DNA of 64,000 bases, taken from Beroe forskalii (lineage: Eukaryota; Ctenophora; Nuda; Beroida; Beroidae). The DNA lies in the NCBI GenBank assembly GCA_011033025.1, contig WFMF01000398.1, forward strand, positions 102,390 to 166,389, in the 5' to 3' direction. The notes under the pieces were generated by a model. The model was not told the DNA's origin. It did not search any database and was given only the letters and a program-made list of their open reading frames with translations. The position numbers and the translations under genes are program-made. Shown in pieces: positions 1-13,093 of this stretch; the first letter of the stretch is position 1, and every line of letters starts with the position of its first letter.

Positions 1-2
1 CG

Positions 3-3000
3 GATCAATGTGCTGCCGAGAATGATTCTCCTAAAACCAAACCCATTGACTCTAGCCAATTAGCCAGGGATGATGCCACTGCAACTGGTGCTACTGTTGA
101 TTCAGAGGATGTCAAAACTGCCACTGACTCACAAGGTAATACTAATAAAACAACAAAATCAGAAATTTCAGAACCTTCATTAGCTGCTTCATCTGGTATG
201 TTGTCTAACGATATTCCAGCAGGTGCAGTCACTAATCAAACTGAAGAATCTCCTGGCAGTGGTTCCTCAATGCTTGAAGCATCGCCAAGAACTGAACCTT
301 TAATCTCACCAATAGAAAAACTTGTTGATGATCCAGTTACTGCAATAATAGATTATTTAAATAGTGGTAGCCTATTTGTTCCTGAAAATCCATTGTCAGA
401 TTTAGTTCAGCATTCATCTTATCCTGATAACATAGAACAATCTACCCTTGTTCAATCAGACAGATTATCTGATATAAGAGAAACTGATAAATGGGATGAA
501 GATATTGATGAACCTTCGTTCAGCCGTTCTGCTGATAATGGGAGACAAATGTTCTCAACTCCAGAAGAAATCAAATCAGAGGAGGTTCCAGTGGTATGTT
601 GTGTGCCAAATATTGAAAGTTTTACTGACTCAGATATTGAAAACGATTCATTCAATGCTTTCAATGATGGCAATCTTGAGCAGGGAGCTGATCCCCCGTC
701 ATTTGTTGACAGGAGCATTCAATTGACTGAACAGGATGGTGATGTAATTACTGGTGGCATTTTGAGGATCTCATATTTCATCCTTCAGAAAAACTTGAGT
801 GCAGCATAACACCTGTTAATGGAATTGAAATTGAAGCCCTGGATGATTCCTTTTCTGAAGCAGGGTTGGTTGGTGATTTAACATCATCTGATCGTGATGG
901 TGAGATTCTTGTGCCCACATCAGAAACAGCTTCACATAAATCCAAAGAAAAACTGTCTTCTACAAGTGATGAACATGCTAACATGGTGCCAATATTAACA
1001 TCGTCTGCTGATGCCAGTGATTTTCCCATGCAAGAGACTGGTCATCCTTCTTTTGTTGATAGGATGATTCAATTGACCGATAAGAGTGGTGATTTGATTG
1101 ATGGTGGCATTGTCGAAGATATTATATTTGATCCTACTGATGAATCTCAGCACAGATTCATACCTCTTCATCAAATAGAAGTTGAAGTCTTTGATAACTC
1201 CTTCCCTTCAGCACCATCAGCGGATAAAATATCAACTGATCACAGTGCAATTCTTTCCCCAACATCAGATACAAGTGTTTCATCGGATGCTTCACAGCCA
1301 CAGGCTGGCACAATGCCTTCCAAGGATGATCAAGATAAGATTTCAGAGTGTGGTACAATTGGTGATCTCAGAAATGTCTCTGATGTGGCAACTGTGCCTG
1401 AATGTTGGCTCGACGATGTTCAAGAGTCAGGTGAAGTTTGTCCATCTGTAAGATCACTATCACCATTGGATCTTACCAAAGATTCTTGGTGTGAATCAGC
1501 TCCATCTGAAGAAGATGAAGAAGTAGGTGTGGAAAATTTAGAAAACTCATCAGTTATTGGTACGGAAAGCGATTCTGGTAGTACTGGAAAAGACATCATG
1601 GGCCATGATTATTATTCATTTCCTGTCAGTAGGAGATTCAAATATACTGATAAGGATGGCTGTCTTGTTCAAGGTGGTGTGGTCGAAGATTTGATATTTG
1701 ATGACTCTTACATTCCATCTCATGATATTATTAAAATTTATGAAATTGAAAGTGAGAAAAAATCATCTCTGGACGATCCTTGTCTCAGCAGCTCTGACGA
1801 GGTCCCACATCAGGGTCTAGAAATCCCTGAAGACAGTTCCAAACAAAATTTACAGGTTGAACCCATCCGAGAATGATAGTGATGCTAATGAAAACACACA
1901 TTCTTCTTTAGATCCTAAATGTTTATAGATGACATTCCTGATGAAAATAATTTAGACCCATGCACACTGATGACAGAAAATTCAAACTTATTGCAACTCA
2001 AACTGATGACCAAGTGTCAGATGCTCCTCAATGTTATACCGCTGATTCATCATCTCAATGTGAACCTGTGCCAACTAAACAAACTTCTGTTCAAGTGGCT
2101 CCAGACATGGCTAGCCTTGCTGTTCAGAGCAACCAAACAATTGCTAATTCGAATTCAACACAGACATTTGTTCCTATTTCAGACACTCTAGACGCCCAAT
2201 CACAAGGTGAAGCCATACCAACTGAGCAGTTGTGCATCCAAGTTTCCCCAGAAATAAGTTCCTTTGCAACTCAAGCAACTCCAGATGTTGCATCACTTGC
2301 AGTTCAATCTTATCTGGGAACTGCTGATCCAAAAGTCTGTTCAAACATTTGTTGAGCATCATGATAAGGAAACGTTCGTTCCACAGCCAACTACAATCGA
2401 CTCTACCTCACAATGTGAGATAGCTCTATCTGAAAAGACGCCCTGCTCTCCTATATCAACTCAAACATCCATAGAAGTCCATGATAAAGCTACAATTGTT
2501 AGCAATTCTGCTACAGTTGACACCTCATCACAATGCGAAACTATACCAACTGAACAATCTTTTGTCCAAGCTTCCCCAGAATTGGGTTCTTTCGCAGTTC
2601 AAGTGAGTCCAGACGTTGCATCTTTTGCAATTCAATCGTATCTTGGAACTGCTGATCCTAAGTCAACTCAAACATTGATTGTCGACCATCATGATAAGGA
2701 AACATTTGTTCAACAGCCAACAACAATCGACACCACATCGCAATGTGAAGCTATTCTGACAGAACAATCATGTGTCCAAGTTTCCCCAGAAATGGGTTCC
2801 TTTGCTGTTCAGGTGACCCCCGATGTTGCTTCACTGGCAGTGCAATCTTATTTGGGAACTGCTGATCCTAAGTCTGTTCAAGCAACTCCTAATGTTGCTT
2901 CACTTGAAGTGCAGTCTTATTTGGGAACTGCTGATCCTAAGTCAGTTCAAGCAACTCCAGATGTTGCTTCACTTGCAGTGCAATCTTATTTGGGAACTGC

Positions 3001-5324
3001 TGATCCAAAGTCAGTTCAAGCAACTCCAGATGTTGCATCACTTGCCATTCAATCTTATTTGGGAACTGCTGATCCTAAGTCTGTTCAAGCAACTCCAGAT
3101 GTTGCTTCACTTGCAGTGCAATCTTATTTGGGAACTGCTGATCCTAAGTCTGTTCAAGCAACTGTTGATGTTGCTTCACTTGCCATTCAATCTTATTTGG
3201 GAACTGCTGATCCTAAGTCAGTTCAAGCAACTCCAGATGTTGCATCACTTGCTGTGCAATCTTATTTGGGAACTGCTGATCCTAAGTCAGTTCAAGCAAC
3301 TCCAGATGTTGCATCTCTTGCTGTGCAATCTTATTTGGGAACTGCTGATCCTAAGTCTGTTCAAGCAACTCCTGATGTTGCTTCACTTGCTGTGCAATCT
3401 TATTTGGGAACTGCTGATCCAAAGTCAGTTCAAGCAACTCCAGATGTTGCTTCACTTGCCATTCAATCTTATTTGGGAACTGCTGATCCTAAGTCAGTTC
3501 AAGCAACTCCAGATGTTGCTTCACTTGCAGTGCAATCTTATTTGGGAACTGCTGATCCTAAGTCAGTTCAAGCAACTCCAGATGTTGCTTCACTTGCAGT
3601 GCAATCTTATCTGGGAACTGCTGATCCAAAGTCAACTCAAACAACTGTTGAACAGCATGACAAGGAAACATTTATTCCTCAGCCAGCTATAATTGATTCA
3701 ACTGTACAGTGTGAAATATCTCCATCTATAAAAGGCACCCTGTTCCCCTATTTCAACTCAAACTGCTGTAGAGGTCCATGATAAGGCAACATTTGTTCCT
3801 ATTTCAGCTACTCTTGACACCCCATCGCAATGTGAAGCTATTTTGACTGAGCAATCCTCTGTTCAAGTGACTCCCGATGTTGTGTCTCTAGCAGTTCAAT
3901 ATGATCCTGCTGAAGCAGCTGCACCAAAGTCAACTCAAACGTTTGTAGTGGAACAGCTTGATAAAGAAACCTCTGTTCCTCAGTTTCAGTCACAAGATTC
4001 TTCATCACAATCTGAATCTGTTTCTACTGAACAATCTTCTGTTCAAGTTAGCCCTGAAATAGTCTCCTTTGCAGTACAGTGTGATCCCCCAACTATTGCT
4101 ACAAATGAACTCGCTTCCCAAACCGAAACAAGTTTGTTAGAAGCCCTTAGAGCCATCATCAAGACAGATGACTGTTCCACTCAAGTGGGCATGAATGCTG
4201 TACCATCAGACAAACTGCCTGAATATTCCAATCAACAGACTCAGGTGAACTTGATAAAACCTGACCAGGATAATCTGGAATCAACTGGAACACAGTATGA
4301 TGAGCCTCAACATGATTACTTTGATCAGTATGAAAAACGTGGCCTCATTACTCTGGCTGATGGCGTGGAAGGTCAGGTAGCCGAGGACATCATCTTTGAT
4401 GACTTTGACTCACCTGAAACTGCGTTTGTTGGCCTACATGAAATTGACGTTGAAGATATTGAAAGGGTTTCAAGAGAACAAAGTATGATAGATGTTGGTG
4501 TAGAATGTACAATCATGGATCCATCAGTGCTAGGAACTGATGCAGAACTACCTCTTGCATTTTCAGACAACTCAGCCCAAACTGATAGCCTTATTTGTAC
4601 TTCAATGCCGACACAATCTGATCTACAGGAACCAGTTGATAGATTGATTAGACCAGAAAAAGCTGATAATGTTTTTGAGCTTGATATTGCATCTACTCAA
4701 CAAGCAAACTTGAAAGGCTTGTCTGGGCTGGAATTCACAAACAAAATAGATAGTTCCACCCAGTATGATCCAAACCAGTTTTCTGAGATTCTAGATCCTC
4801 AATTGCCAGTCACAGCAGAAAGTGCTTATTTGCTTGCTCCCTCATATCATGATTCTCAGAACACTGCTATGAATAGCACATCCAGTCAAACAGATGATTT
4901 TGGTCAATACCGATCATCCAGCGATCGCAGTTTGCATGAAGTTCCATCTGTGGAACTACGTTATCATCAAGATGACATTCCAACATTATCCCACTCTAAC
5001 ATTCTGGAAACAAAAGACTGTGGTTCCCAGATGTATGTTATTACTCGCCAAATTGGGATCCAGTCTGAGGATAGGAGCTCACTTCCTGAACTAAACTTCC
5101 GACCATTGAGCCAGTGCACATCAGAAACTGAATCCATGGATGATATCACCATATGGACTCCTGATGTTGAATGTGTTGACATGATCGAGAGTGACGAGGA
5201 CATTAGTGTTGAAGTTGACTGCTCCAGTGAGGTCAATGCTTCATTTGCTGAAACTTCTGATAAGGATACTCAATGGGAGGAAGAGGAGTTCTTTGACAGT
5301 GCGATTTCACCTGCTGAAGCCATG
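3..5324 (+). CDS. Giant 5'-truncated exon: acidic Q-motif repeat scaffold
   Basis: The reading frame is already open at position 3, so the exon starts upstream. It ends at the donor CCATG|GTACAG. The product is acidic, Ser/Thr-rich and probably disordered. Seen in order: four copies of an unrecognised ~45-residue module (about 697-845, 1042-1187, 1612-1752, 4318-4464) with the cores GGIVEDIIFD and IPLHQIEVE; a stretch from about 1990 rich in STQT, SSQCE and VQV motifs; and twelve 23-residue repeats at 2804-3631. Seven strict TQT triplets are visible, several as KSTQT, which resembles the dynein light chain LC8 binding motif; LC8 binding is inferred. The frame changes six times (near 760, 1863, 1920, 1955, 2333, 3735). 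Comparison with sister repeats shows 1-base indels at several of these, e.g. one extra A at 2333. Sequencing error or decay are both possible. Joins in phase 0 to 5516. Confidence 0.7.
2804..3631 (+). repeat. Coding 69-bp tandem repeat, 12 units of 23 residues
   Basis: Twelve contiguous units of 69 bp encode SVQATPDVASLAVQ followed by SYLGTADPK, with small changes (Asn or Val for the Pro/Asp positions, Ile for Val, one Glu). The period is a multiple of three and the frame is unbroken across all units, so the array is translated. Single diverged relatives lie at about 2283-2331 and 2602-2661. Each unit holds two Q-centred VQA/VQS motifs. The near identity suggests recent unequal exchange. Confidence 0.9.
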
Positions 5325-5515
5325 GTACAGATATGTTACTAACTAAGTTACAATTCTTGTTTACTTCATGAATATTCATTTCATGCAGTCAATACGCCAG
5401 TTTTAATTTAAAAAAGTAAAAATACTGTTGATGACTTTTGGTAACTAATGAATTTCGTAAATTTGTGAATTTTCCACTCATATCACTGGTCCACTAATAA
5501 TTTGTACTCCTCCAG

Positions 5516-5608
5516 AAACACTGGTCCGAAGCAAGTGATTCTGCCCTATCTGCCCCACTCTTGATTTCTCCTGTTGTATGGCTCAAACAGCAAATTCACG
5601 CTATTGAG
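5516..5608 (+). CDS. Host-gene exon, phase 0-0 (31 codons)
   Basis: Flanked by TCCTCCAG| and GAG|GTTTGC. Encodes KHWSEASDSALSAP then LLISPVVWLKQQIHAIE. It follows the giant exon in frame (AEAM|KHW). The WLKQQIHAIE end is an amphipathic helix like the start of a spectrin-type helix. No domain is otherwise recognisable. Confidence 0.65.
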
Positions 5609-5963
5609 GTTTGCATATTCAATTGGAGGGCTGGAATTCAATTGTTTGCTGATTAAAACTTATAATCATTTATTCAAATGGTGTTTCTTTTTTTCTGAGC
5701 ATAATTCTGAGCTGATATTGAAAAGGAACTAGTTCAGCAGCTGGCGACGATAATCACATGATTTTTGAGAGCTTCTGAACCAAACATTTAATGTATCAGT
5801 TAAAACAGTGAATGTTCATAAAAACACTCCAATTTCAAGGTAAAATTCATGGACTTGTCTGGACGCGACTCCAACTTATCGTTTTCATACTACTCAGAAT
5901 TGCATAGAAATCAAAATACCCAGCTGTTGCCCAGTATTAAAGTATTAAACCTTACTTTCACAG

Positions 5964-6020
5964 GAATTGCTGAACGGGGGAGATGAAATGGAAGAGACAC
6001 CTACAGACAAGATTGAATTG
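5964..6020 (+). CDS. Host-gene exon, phase 0-0 (19 codons)
   Basis: Acceptor TACTTTCACAG|, donor TTG|GTGAGT. Encodes ELLNGGDEMEETPTDKIEL, acidic linker-like. Phase is consistent with 5516-5608 before it and with 16452 after it. The following intron is about 10.4 kb. Confidence 0.65.
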
Positions 6021-8163
6021 GTGAGTTTGCATGAGTCATACGTAATAAAATATGTAAAGACGACTCTTAAAAATATTGCAATATAAGGAAGGGCAATCCC
6101 GATAACCCCCCCCCCCAAAAAAAAATTGAACCCCGACCGGACCTTTTTCCTTCCAGTGTTTACTTCGAGGTTTAATGTTTCTCTAAAATGGTTCCTTTTA
6201 AGAAAGGGCACAAAATACCAAAAGGGTACAAAATCAGAAATGTAACCATTTCGAAAAAAGGCCCAAATTTAGCTAGCAAAAAAGACACCATACCAACATA
6301 CCAGAAGAGGCCTAAAATTGCCGAAAATCGAACCAATCTTTAAAAGGCTGAATTTACCAAGACCCCGGTTTTTCAATATTCATATCCATCCGGGATTTAT
6401 CATTTACCCCCCCCCCCCTTGAAGTGCAGATAAGGTGATGTATCAATAATAAATACCATTATGTCTTATGATGTTACCGTTTAATTTTAAAACCTTATTT
6501 TTCTTAAATTCAATTCACGCTTCACGTTTTTATTGTTTATGGCTGAATCACTGTAGACACATTTCCGCGAAATTCATGAATTTTCCCCGCCCATTTTATC
6601 ATGAAAGATTTGATAAATATTTCTAAACGAAGTCTATGCCGTAATTTTTATTAAATTTTATGAGTTTAACAACCCTTTATGAATATTATATCATATTACT
6701 TAGGTATAGAAATCCGAGACAAGCGATATGTTCTTGTATCCTAGGTAATTTGTAACTTTTCTTATCTGGGTTCTATTTTTAACTTCTCTAAAACTCACCT
6801 TTAAATGAGTACTTTGTTGAGCAGAATTTTGATGCACCTGTTATCCATCAGGCGCTAATTGACCATTTTTACTCCTAATTGCCCTCTTCAAGTGTTGACT
6901 AATGAGTAATGTCACTAATTGACCCTCTTGGGTCTTATTACTAGTACATCTAACGCACTGCATTGGGTGACAAACATGTAGTTAAACGCAGGTGTTGACA
7001 ATACCGCCTTCCTCCTACCCTCCTAGACCTATAATATACCTTTAACCTTCTAGTTGTACAAAACCTGGCCTTGTTTTGTGAATCGTCAAACCTTGTACAG
7101 AAGAATCTGCTGTTATCCTGCTGAATATCTAACGCTGTTCGAGCCCTCGAACGGCTCAGAGATTTTTAAACTTTTAGTTACTGCCTTGTTCTAAAACCAT
7201 TGTGCTGGTATTCACTGACCTTTGCTTCCGTTAGTCCTTCTGGATGTGTATTTTGGTCTCTGGTGTAACATAACTCCAGATTAGTGCCACTTCATGAGAT
7301 AACCGAGGTACGTGGGTGAAGCTAAACACTGTAGTCTGTAATATGCCTCAAGGTTCAAGAAGTGCGTTGCTGCACGGGGTATTTTATGGTCTATCCTGCG
7401 GAATGTCATATAAACTCAGAAAGATTCTTGATTTTGCTTTCATTTTACGTCTTGTTTCATTGAAGTTTTTAGATTGCATTGATGATTATTTGCATATCAT
7501 TCGTTAGTCGGTGCTGACTGCTGAGATGAATTCAGTGGTTAGGCATCTTTCTGATTAACAAAAACAAGATCTCATTCTTCTATACGTCGCTGGTAAATGA
7601 AACTATCCATCCCAATGGTAAAATGATTTTATATATTGTTCACTTTGACACGTGTGCGAGTCCATGCTTCCCCTTACGTCTGCACTCTGCCTTATATTGC
7701 TGAGCGATAATAAAAGATGCTAAGTGATTTGCTGGGCTAGGAATCTCTGTCTCGTTGCTCATCAAAGTTACATTGTGAGATTAAACTGGTGAGTGGTGTA
7801 GTGAAAGCTATTTCCTTTAATTATCTGAACTCAATCACGCGTGGTGATGTGATCCAAGTTGCCCTATATACCTATTTGAGATTCTATGGCAAATGATAAA
7901 AGTTTATACTAGATATTGTTAACAAAACTTATTCTTTTCCTTTTCTCAAGGACAATCAACTTTGGGTCGGGCTAACACTTTTCTCGGTACTTTCTCGGTA
8001 CTTTTCTCTGCAATCTCAGATGATAGCATGGCTCCACAGATTTATTCTTCAGACACTTTTCTTAAATTCTTAACAGCTGGCTAAGTAATTGTCACTGCGA
8101 ATTCATTCGAAATTTCAAATTTCCCGAATTTGCTTAGAGATATCCCTCAAGATTCAATTCGTA
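6021..8163. other. Intron: AT-rich, no gene seen
   Basis: Start of the 10.4-kb intron. It contains homopolymer runs (C9A8 near 6108, C10 near 6408) and short open frames with no recognisable product. I see no exon with matching phase and no clear repeat family here. Confidence 0.6.
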
Positions 8164-8165
8164 TA

Positions 8166-9174
8166 CAGGGTGTTTCAAGACTCATGTCCAAATTTCAAAT
8201 GGCCCTCAAAATCTAGCAAATAAGACAAACTGTGAAATTTGTGATCTATTTTGTAGGTAAGTGATTAAATTTTTATATACATAATTCAAATAACTCTAAT
8301 ATTTCAATATTTTTTCAAACCAAGCCCCCTTCCTGCACAGAAAGTTTTGAACCCTCAGAAGCATATTGTCAGTAGTGCTTTTCACCATATCCAGTTTCAG
8401 CTTCTTCGCCTCTGTTCTGACGTTCCTTTTTGGTTCTTCAATAGTTTTTGGGACTGGATCTGAACAGATACGATCTTTGAGAGTTTGAGATAGCCCCACC
8501 AGAGAAAATTAGCCGGATTCAGGTCAGGACTGAAGGGAGGCCAGCAGAAGTCTGCTCCCCTTGGGATCAGTCTCTCTCAAAAATGCTCCCCCAGCCAGCC
8601 AGTCAGCCAAGCCAAACTTTCGTGAGAACATTAGGGAGGGTCTCTATCTTGTTGAAAAATACAAGAATCGAGCATTTTCTTTATTTTTAGGACTAGAATA
8701 ACTTTTCTAGGCAGCATAGCTATAATTTTTTGCCCTTGTATCATCCCTGCCTTATCATCTTCATCCTCAAAAAAATGAGGTCCGAAAGCCCCATGAGCCC
8801 ATGGTAACTCAGACCCATCCAGACAGTGAACCTGGCGCTGAATAGTCTTCAGATGTGTTTTCTGACCTTCTTTGATATATATCCTGCAAAGAGCCCTCCT
8901 AGTGGCCGTCCAACTACTTCCATTAGCATAGAAATTTTTGACCATGTCTACCCAGTACCCACGTTTTGTCAGAAAAAGCTGATTTTGACATTTTTTCGAT
9001 GGAAATTTTGATGGAATGCAAAATTGTCAAAAAATGATTGTTGAAACGATTTTTTTGGAAATAACTAAAATGTAGGACCTCTGTCACTTCTTAAAACTGA
9101 TTGCACCTAATTTGGTCGTTCACAAAGTGAATTATCAAGAATTGAAATTTGGACACGAGTCTTGAAACACCCTG
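8166..9174 (-). mobile_element. Mariner-type DNA transposon with 33-bp TIRs, decayed
   Basis: 33-bp terminal inverted repeats (8166-8198 and 9142-9174) begin CAGGGTGTTTCAAGACTC and differ at one base. TA dinucleotides at 8164-8165 and 9175-9176 are the target duplication. The minus strand carries transposase remnants typical of Tc1/mariner: WAHGAFGPHFFEDEDDKAG and FQQDRDPP (8631-8945), then CSDPVPKTIEEPKRNVRTEA (8296-8499). The catalytic region is broken by frame changes and stops, so the copy looks inactive. It lies in the host intron, opposite to the host gene. Confidence 0.9.
8296..8945 (-). pseudogene. Mariner-like transposase remnant
   Basis: Two open segments on the minus strand, 8631-8945 and 8296-8499, in different frames and separated by stops. 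The upstream segment has an HTH-like start (SSWTATRRAL) and the block leading to the second catalytic Asp. The downstream one has the C-terminal SDPVPKTIEE block. The family is clear from these motifs; the gene is not intact. Confidence 0.8.
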
Positions 9175-9176
9175 TA

Positions 9177-12100
9177 CATCTCGTCCCATATTCTGTTGCC
9201 TATATGTACAATGTACTATGTTTATTGGACATTTGTACAATGTATAATATTGTACATATTGTACACTTTACCTGCACACATTAGCGTTGTCACATGACTC
9301 ATCTATCTCGGTGGTGGCCCGCGGCGTTTCCCATGATTCCTCTGATCTCACTCCACAGCTTCTCCACAGACGGTAGATTGACGCTGAGAGCGACGTCATT
9401 ATCATGACGTAGAATGGTGAAATGGTGAACTGCTTGTTTCCATTGGGCGTATTATATCTTCTCTAAGACTGTGAGAATCCGTTACATTCAAATCTCAGAG
9501 CACATCAATCATATTATGCTGGAGTGTCTGAATATTATGCGCGGATGTGGAGCTTGCTAACACACTGCTAATACTTGATAATGTACACAGAGTACACTAT
9601 ACACTGGGCTTGTATATACATCACTTGCTTGTACACAAATTAGACATTAATTCACTCCCTGTGCTCGTTCATGTCTTCCTAAATATGCGTGTGGTTTCGT
9701 TAGTACAGCCTGTGAAGGGTTTTGATTTGATTCGTGTATTGCATTCGAGTTATGGGTGCAGAGTTTTGTTATCGTTCTCACTTCTTTCCTTGTTGCCTGA
9801 CGAAGGCACATACCTACCCTTTTTCCTGTTTTAAAATTTTCATCACTTCTTACTTTCTTACATGACGTATTTAAATAAGTTTAATTGATTTAATTGTCTC
9901 TTCTACCCTCAAACTCATAATTAGCATTTCTATAAATTGGTTATTATATTTCTGAATTAACAAACTAATTACCAGGAAGTCTCTTGACACTATTATCTCT
10001 AATCAAGTTTAATCAAAATTTAATCTTAATAATGCACCTACCTAGGTAGGTGCCTACTTTGGGACAATAATTTTACTCCAAATTAGGAAAAGACGTAATT
10101 TTCTAAAGTTCCATGCTGATTTGGCTCGGCAAAGGAAATCAGCAAAGGAAAAAGGCCCCGTAACTTCATTTCTCTCCTTTCTTGATGTTGTGTAATCTGA
10201 GATGTGTATACTTTGACTCAATGTGTATGAGGCCTGATATGTATAACTTCTTGAAGAAAAGCGTTAACTTTCTAAATTCTAACTTTCTATTTCTGGAGAA
10301 TGTTCCGTTGCAATCAATTTACGTATAAAGTAGGGTAGTTTTATAATAATTCAAGTACACAAGATCCTTGTCAGACTATTATGTTATTATGTCCCTCTGT
10401 TAGACTTGCAGAGTGCGTATTACCAAACCCTGTGAGGTTTTAAGCATGAGGCATCATGTAAAATTTTATGTTAAACTTCTTTACTGTGCTTGGAATACAT
10501 TCCCTCTTTGTGTCTAGGTATTTTGATGGCTTTTTGACATTTCATTCTGGTTTGTCAGGAATTGTCAAGTAAGTAAAATGGTAGTTGAAGCGTAGGAGTT
10601 GTAATAATATGCTAATATGATGACTACCGGTGCTATTTTTACTGCTCCAACATCCTGCCGTCGTGGGAGGTGGAATTGCTGTCAACCACTTTAGAAATGA
10701 AATGAGAATTGGTGGTATTCCGTCAGTTTCCTGGATTAACTTTAATGTGCAGTAGAGCAATTTTACGCTATTACGGTCGCGGAAGTACAGCGTCTCGCTG
10801 TTTCGATTCCCTTACAAGCTTACATTGCGAACTTGGATTCTTGGTAGCTTCTGTTCTTGATATTCCAGCTTGACAGGTTAGAGCGATGTTTTGATTTGTT
10901 ATGTTCCGTCTTGTCTTGAAAGATTTATTCACGTCCTGTTTTCAATTGGCGAATAACTGACCTAATATTCCTGCTGTTTGTTTTGTCCTTTGTTTTGCAC
11001 TGTTGGTATGTGGACCCCAAGATAGCCAGACTTATCTAAATCTAATCATCCTCGGACCATTAGGCACGGTCAGAGTGCGTCACAGCTGCAAATCATAATC
11101 CTGTGAAACGACATTAGATCACACCAGTGTGAAATAGCTGCTGCTCTGCTTCCAACTAAAAACGCAGTACCTACGTAATATCACACCTGTGGGATTACTG
11201 GTATACTGGTAAACAAATTACTAACAGCGTGCACCTGTACAACATTAGATACGGGATACTTAGTGTTAGAATATTATATAGATAATATCAGGTCTGTAAT
11301 CCTATCTGCCGCTGTTTATGCTGGTTTATGTTGGATTATTGTTTTTCCCCAAATTTGTGTCACATAACTTTCATTTTTGTTTGTTTCTTCAAGAATTATT
11401 GTGAATTTGTCTGTTTGTATTTACTTGTACTTCTACTTAGGACGCAGGAATCTGGTTTAATGAACTATGTCCCCCTTGGTGAAGCCAGTAGGCACACCCT
11501 GATTAATTGCACCAGTGTTAGACCCCCTCGTACAGTGGTGCTTCGGACTACCCTGGATCTAATGCAATCTCCATTTTACGCACATGCAGTAGTATCTCAT
11601 AATGCATTATCAGGGCTATGTGTGGGTAGTTAATGACGTATTAAACTGCATATATGTAAATATTTGACCTTCACCGCGTCTCACGTCTCCCAAGTGAGCT
11701 TCCAGTTTATTAGCATATTAAACGGCACACCATACCTCCAATGCGACTCCAAGTCAATCACCTAAGTACCATCCGTCGCTTTATTTTATTTTTCGTCTGC
11801 TTCACTACTTCCGAGTTTCCGTGCACAGTTTATTAATTGTTTGTTTTTTATTAGTTTTCTCTATTACGCTGTGTTTGTTGACCTACCTTTGTCCTCGTGT
11901 TGATGTGTGTATCTGAAAAACACCAGAAAATTTTCACACGACCGTCATTCGTACATTTACATGATACTGATGTAACAGAATGACAGTATTCACATGGAGT
12001 CGCGCGGCTCGGAAGATTTCAGAAACATCTCATTTCTAAAACTCGCAACTCCCGTTATCACGGTTATTATAGCTGGTGTCATTTTGTACTTCTGAGTCAG

Positions 12101-13093
12101 TGAGCCAGCTTCTGCAGTATTAGAACTGGAACCGGAATACTGATATGTGGCGATGCTGGTTCTCTCTAATGTCTGAGCTCGAATATAATCCGCTATTGTA
12201 CTCTCGGAATCACTGCTGGTATACTATTGAATATTTTTCTTTCGGTGGTTTATGAGAATATTAACGTTCAAAAACTTGGCGGCTTCAGAGTACTATTGTT
12301 CTTCTGTTTGTGCTAGAATCGTGTTTTGTTGGCTTTTTAGAACTTCTATTAATTCTCTGGCATAATTTTGCACTTAAATTTTGACCTTTAATAAGTTGAT
12401 AATATTCATTTCAGATAAGTTAGGTTAATATCAAATCTCCTTAGTTTAGGGAGCTCATCACTGCCCAAATTACCAGCGCGATCTTTCAGTTACCTGGTAC
12501 CTCCATTCGAGTGACGCTCTGATTTCTAATCTATCACACATATTCATGCTCGTTGATTAAATTTCGCTAAACTTTGTTGTTGATTCACTTGAATTTATTA
12601 ACGCTGAACTTTAAGTCATTAATTTACTTTATTTATAAAGTGGTTAACTCCAACAATCCACGCCCCTGTTCTTAATACGTCAGCGTCTGAAGATCACTCT
12701 GTAGCTGTGACGAAGCACTGCAAGTTCTACGTAAAACCTTTTAGATGTACGCAGAACATATAACTATCAAACTGCAAAGTACCACCACCCTGTCTTAACC
12801 ACTACCCTGCATTAATGACCTATATAATGTGTCTTGTGTCGTGATCTTACTACAACTTTGCAGCTTATTGTTGCAGTGCTATGGACTCTAAACAGTTCTG
12901 CTTGTACCATATATTAAATACGGTACCGCCCATCAAGTTAAGAGAGGGTTTTAAGATGGTTAGTAACCGGTCTGTTGGTTGAGAGTGGTGATAAATTGTG
13001 AACGATTTCGAGCTTCGCCTGCAAGTTTGCACTTTATAACTCACTCACTTGCTCGCATTTTGTGCTACACCTTCGGGCGTAATAATTGTAAAA
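9177..13093. other. Intron continuation, no exon recognised
   Basis: Unique-looking AT-rich sequence. It has TGTACA-rich tracts near 9205-9270, a perfect 20-nt palindrome at 10034-10053 and a few short open frames without homology I can recognise. No exon of matching phase with a good donor and acceptor was found. Confidence 0.5.
10034..10053. repeat. Perfect 20-nt palindrome
   Basis: GCACCTACCTAGGTAGGTGC is its own reverse complement. It contains two E2-box-like CACCTA/TAGGTG halves around CCTAGG. Whether it binds a factor is unknown. Confidence 0.7.

Noticed and set aside
2823-3692. Leu-rich open frame overlapping the 23-residue repeats
   Set aside because: Shadow frame created by the 69-bp period; the VQATPDV frame continues on both sides.
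7316-7507. 63-codon open frame in the long intron
   Set aside because: No splice-consistent borders, no motif, AT-rich composition as in the surrounding intron.
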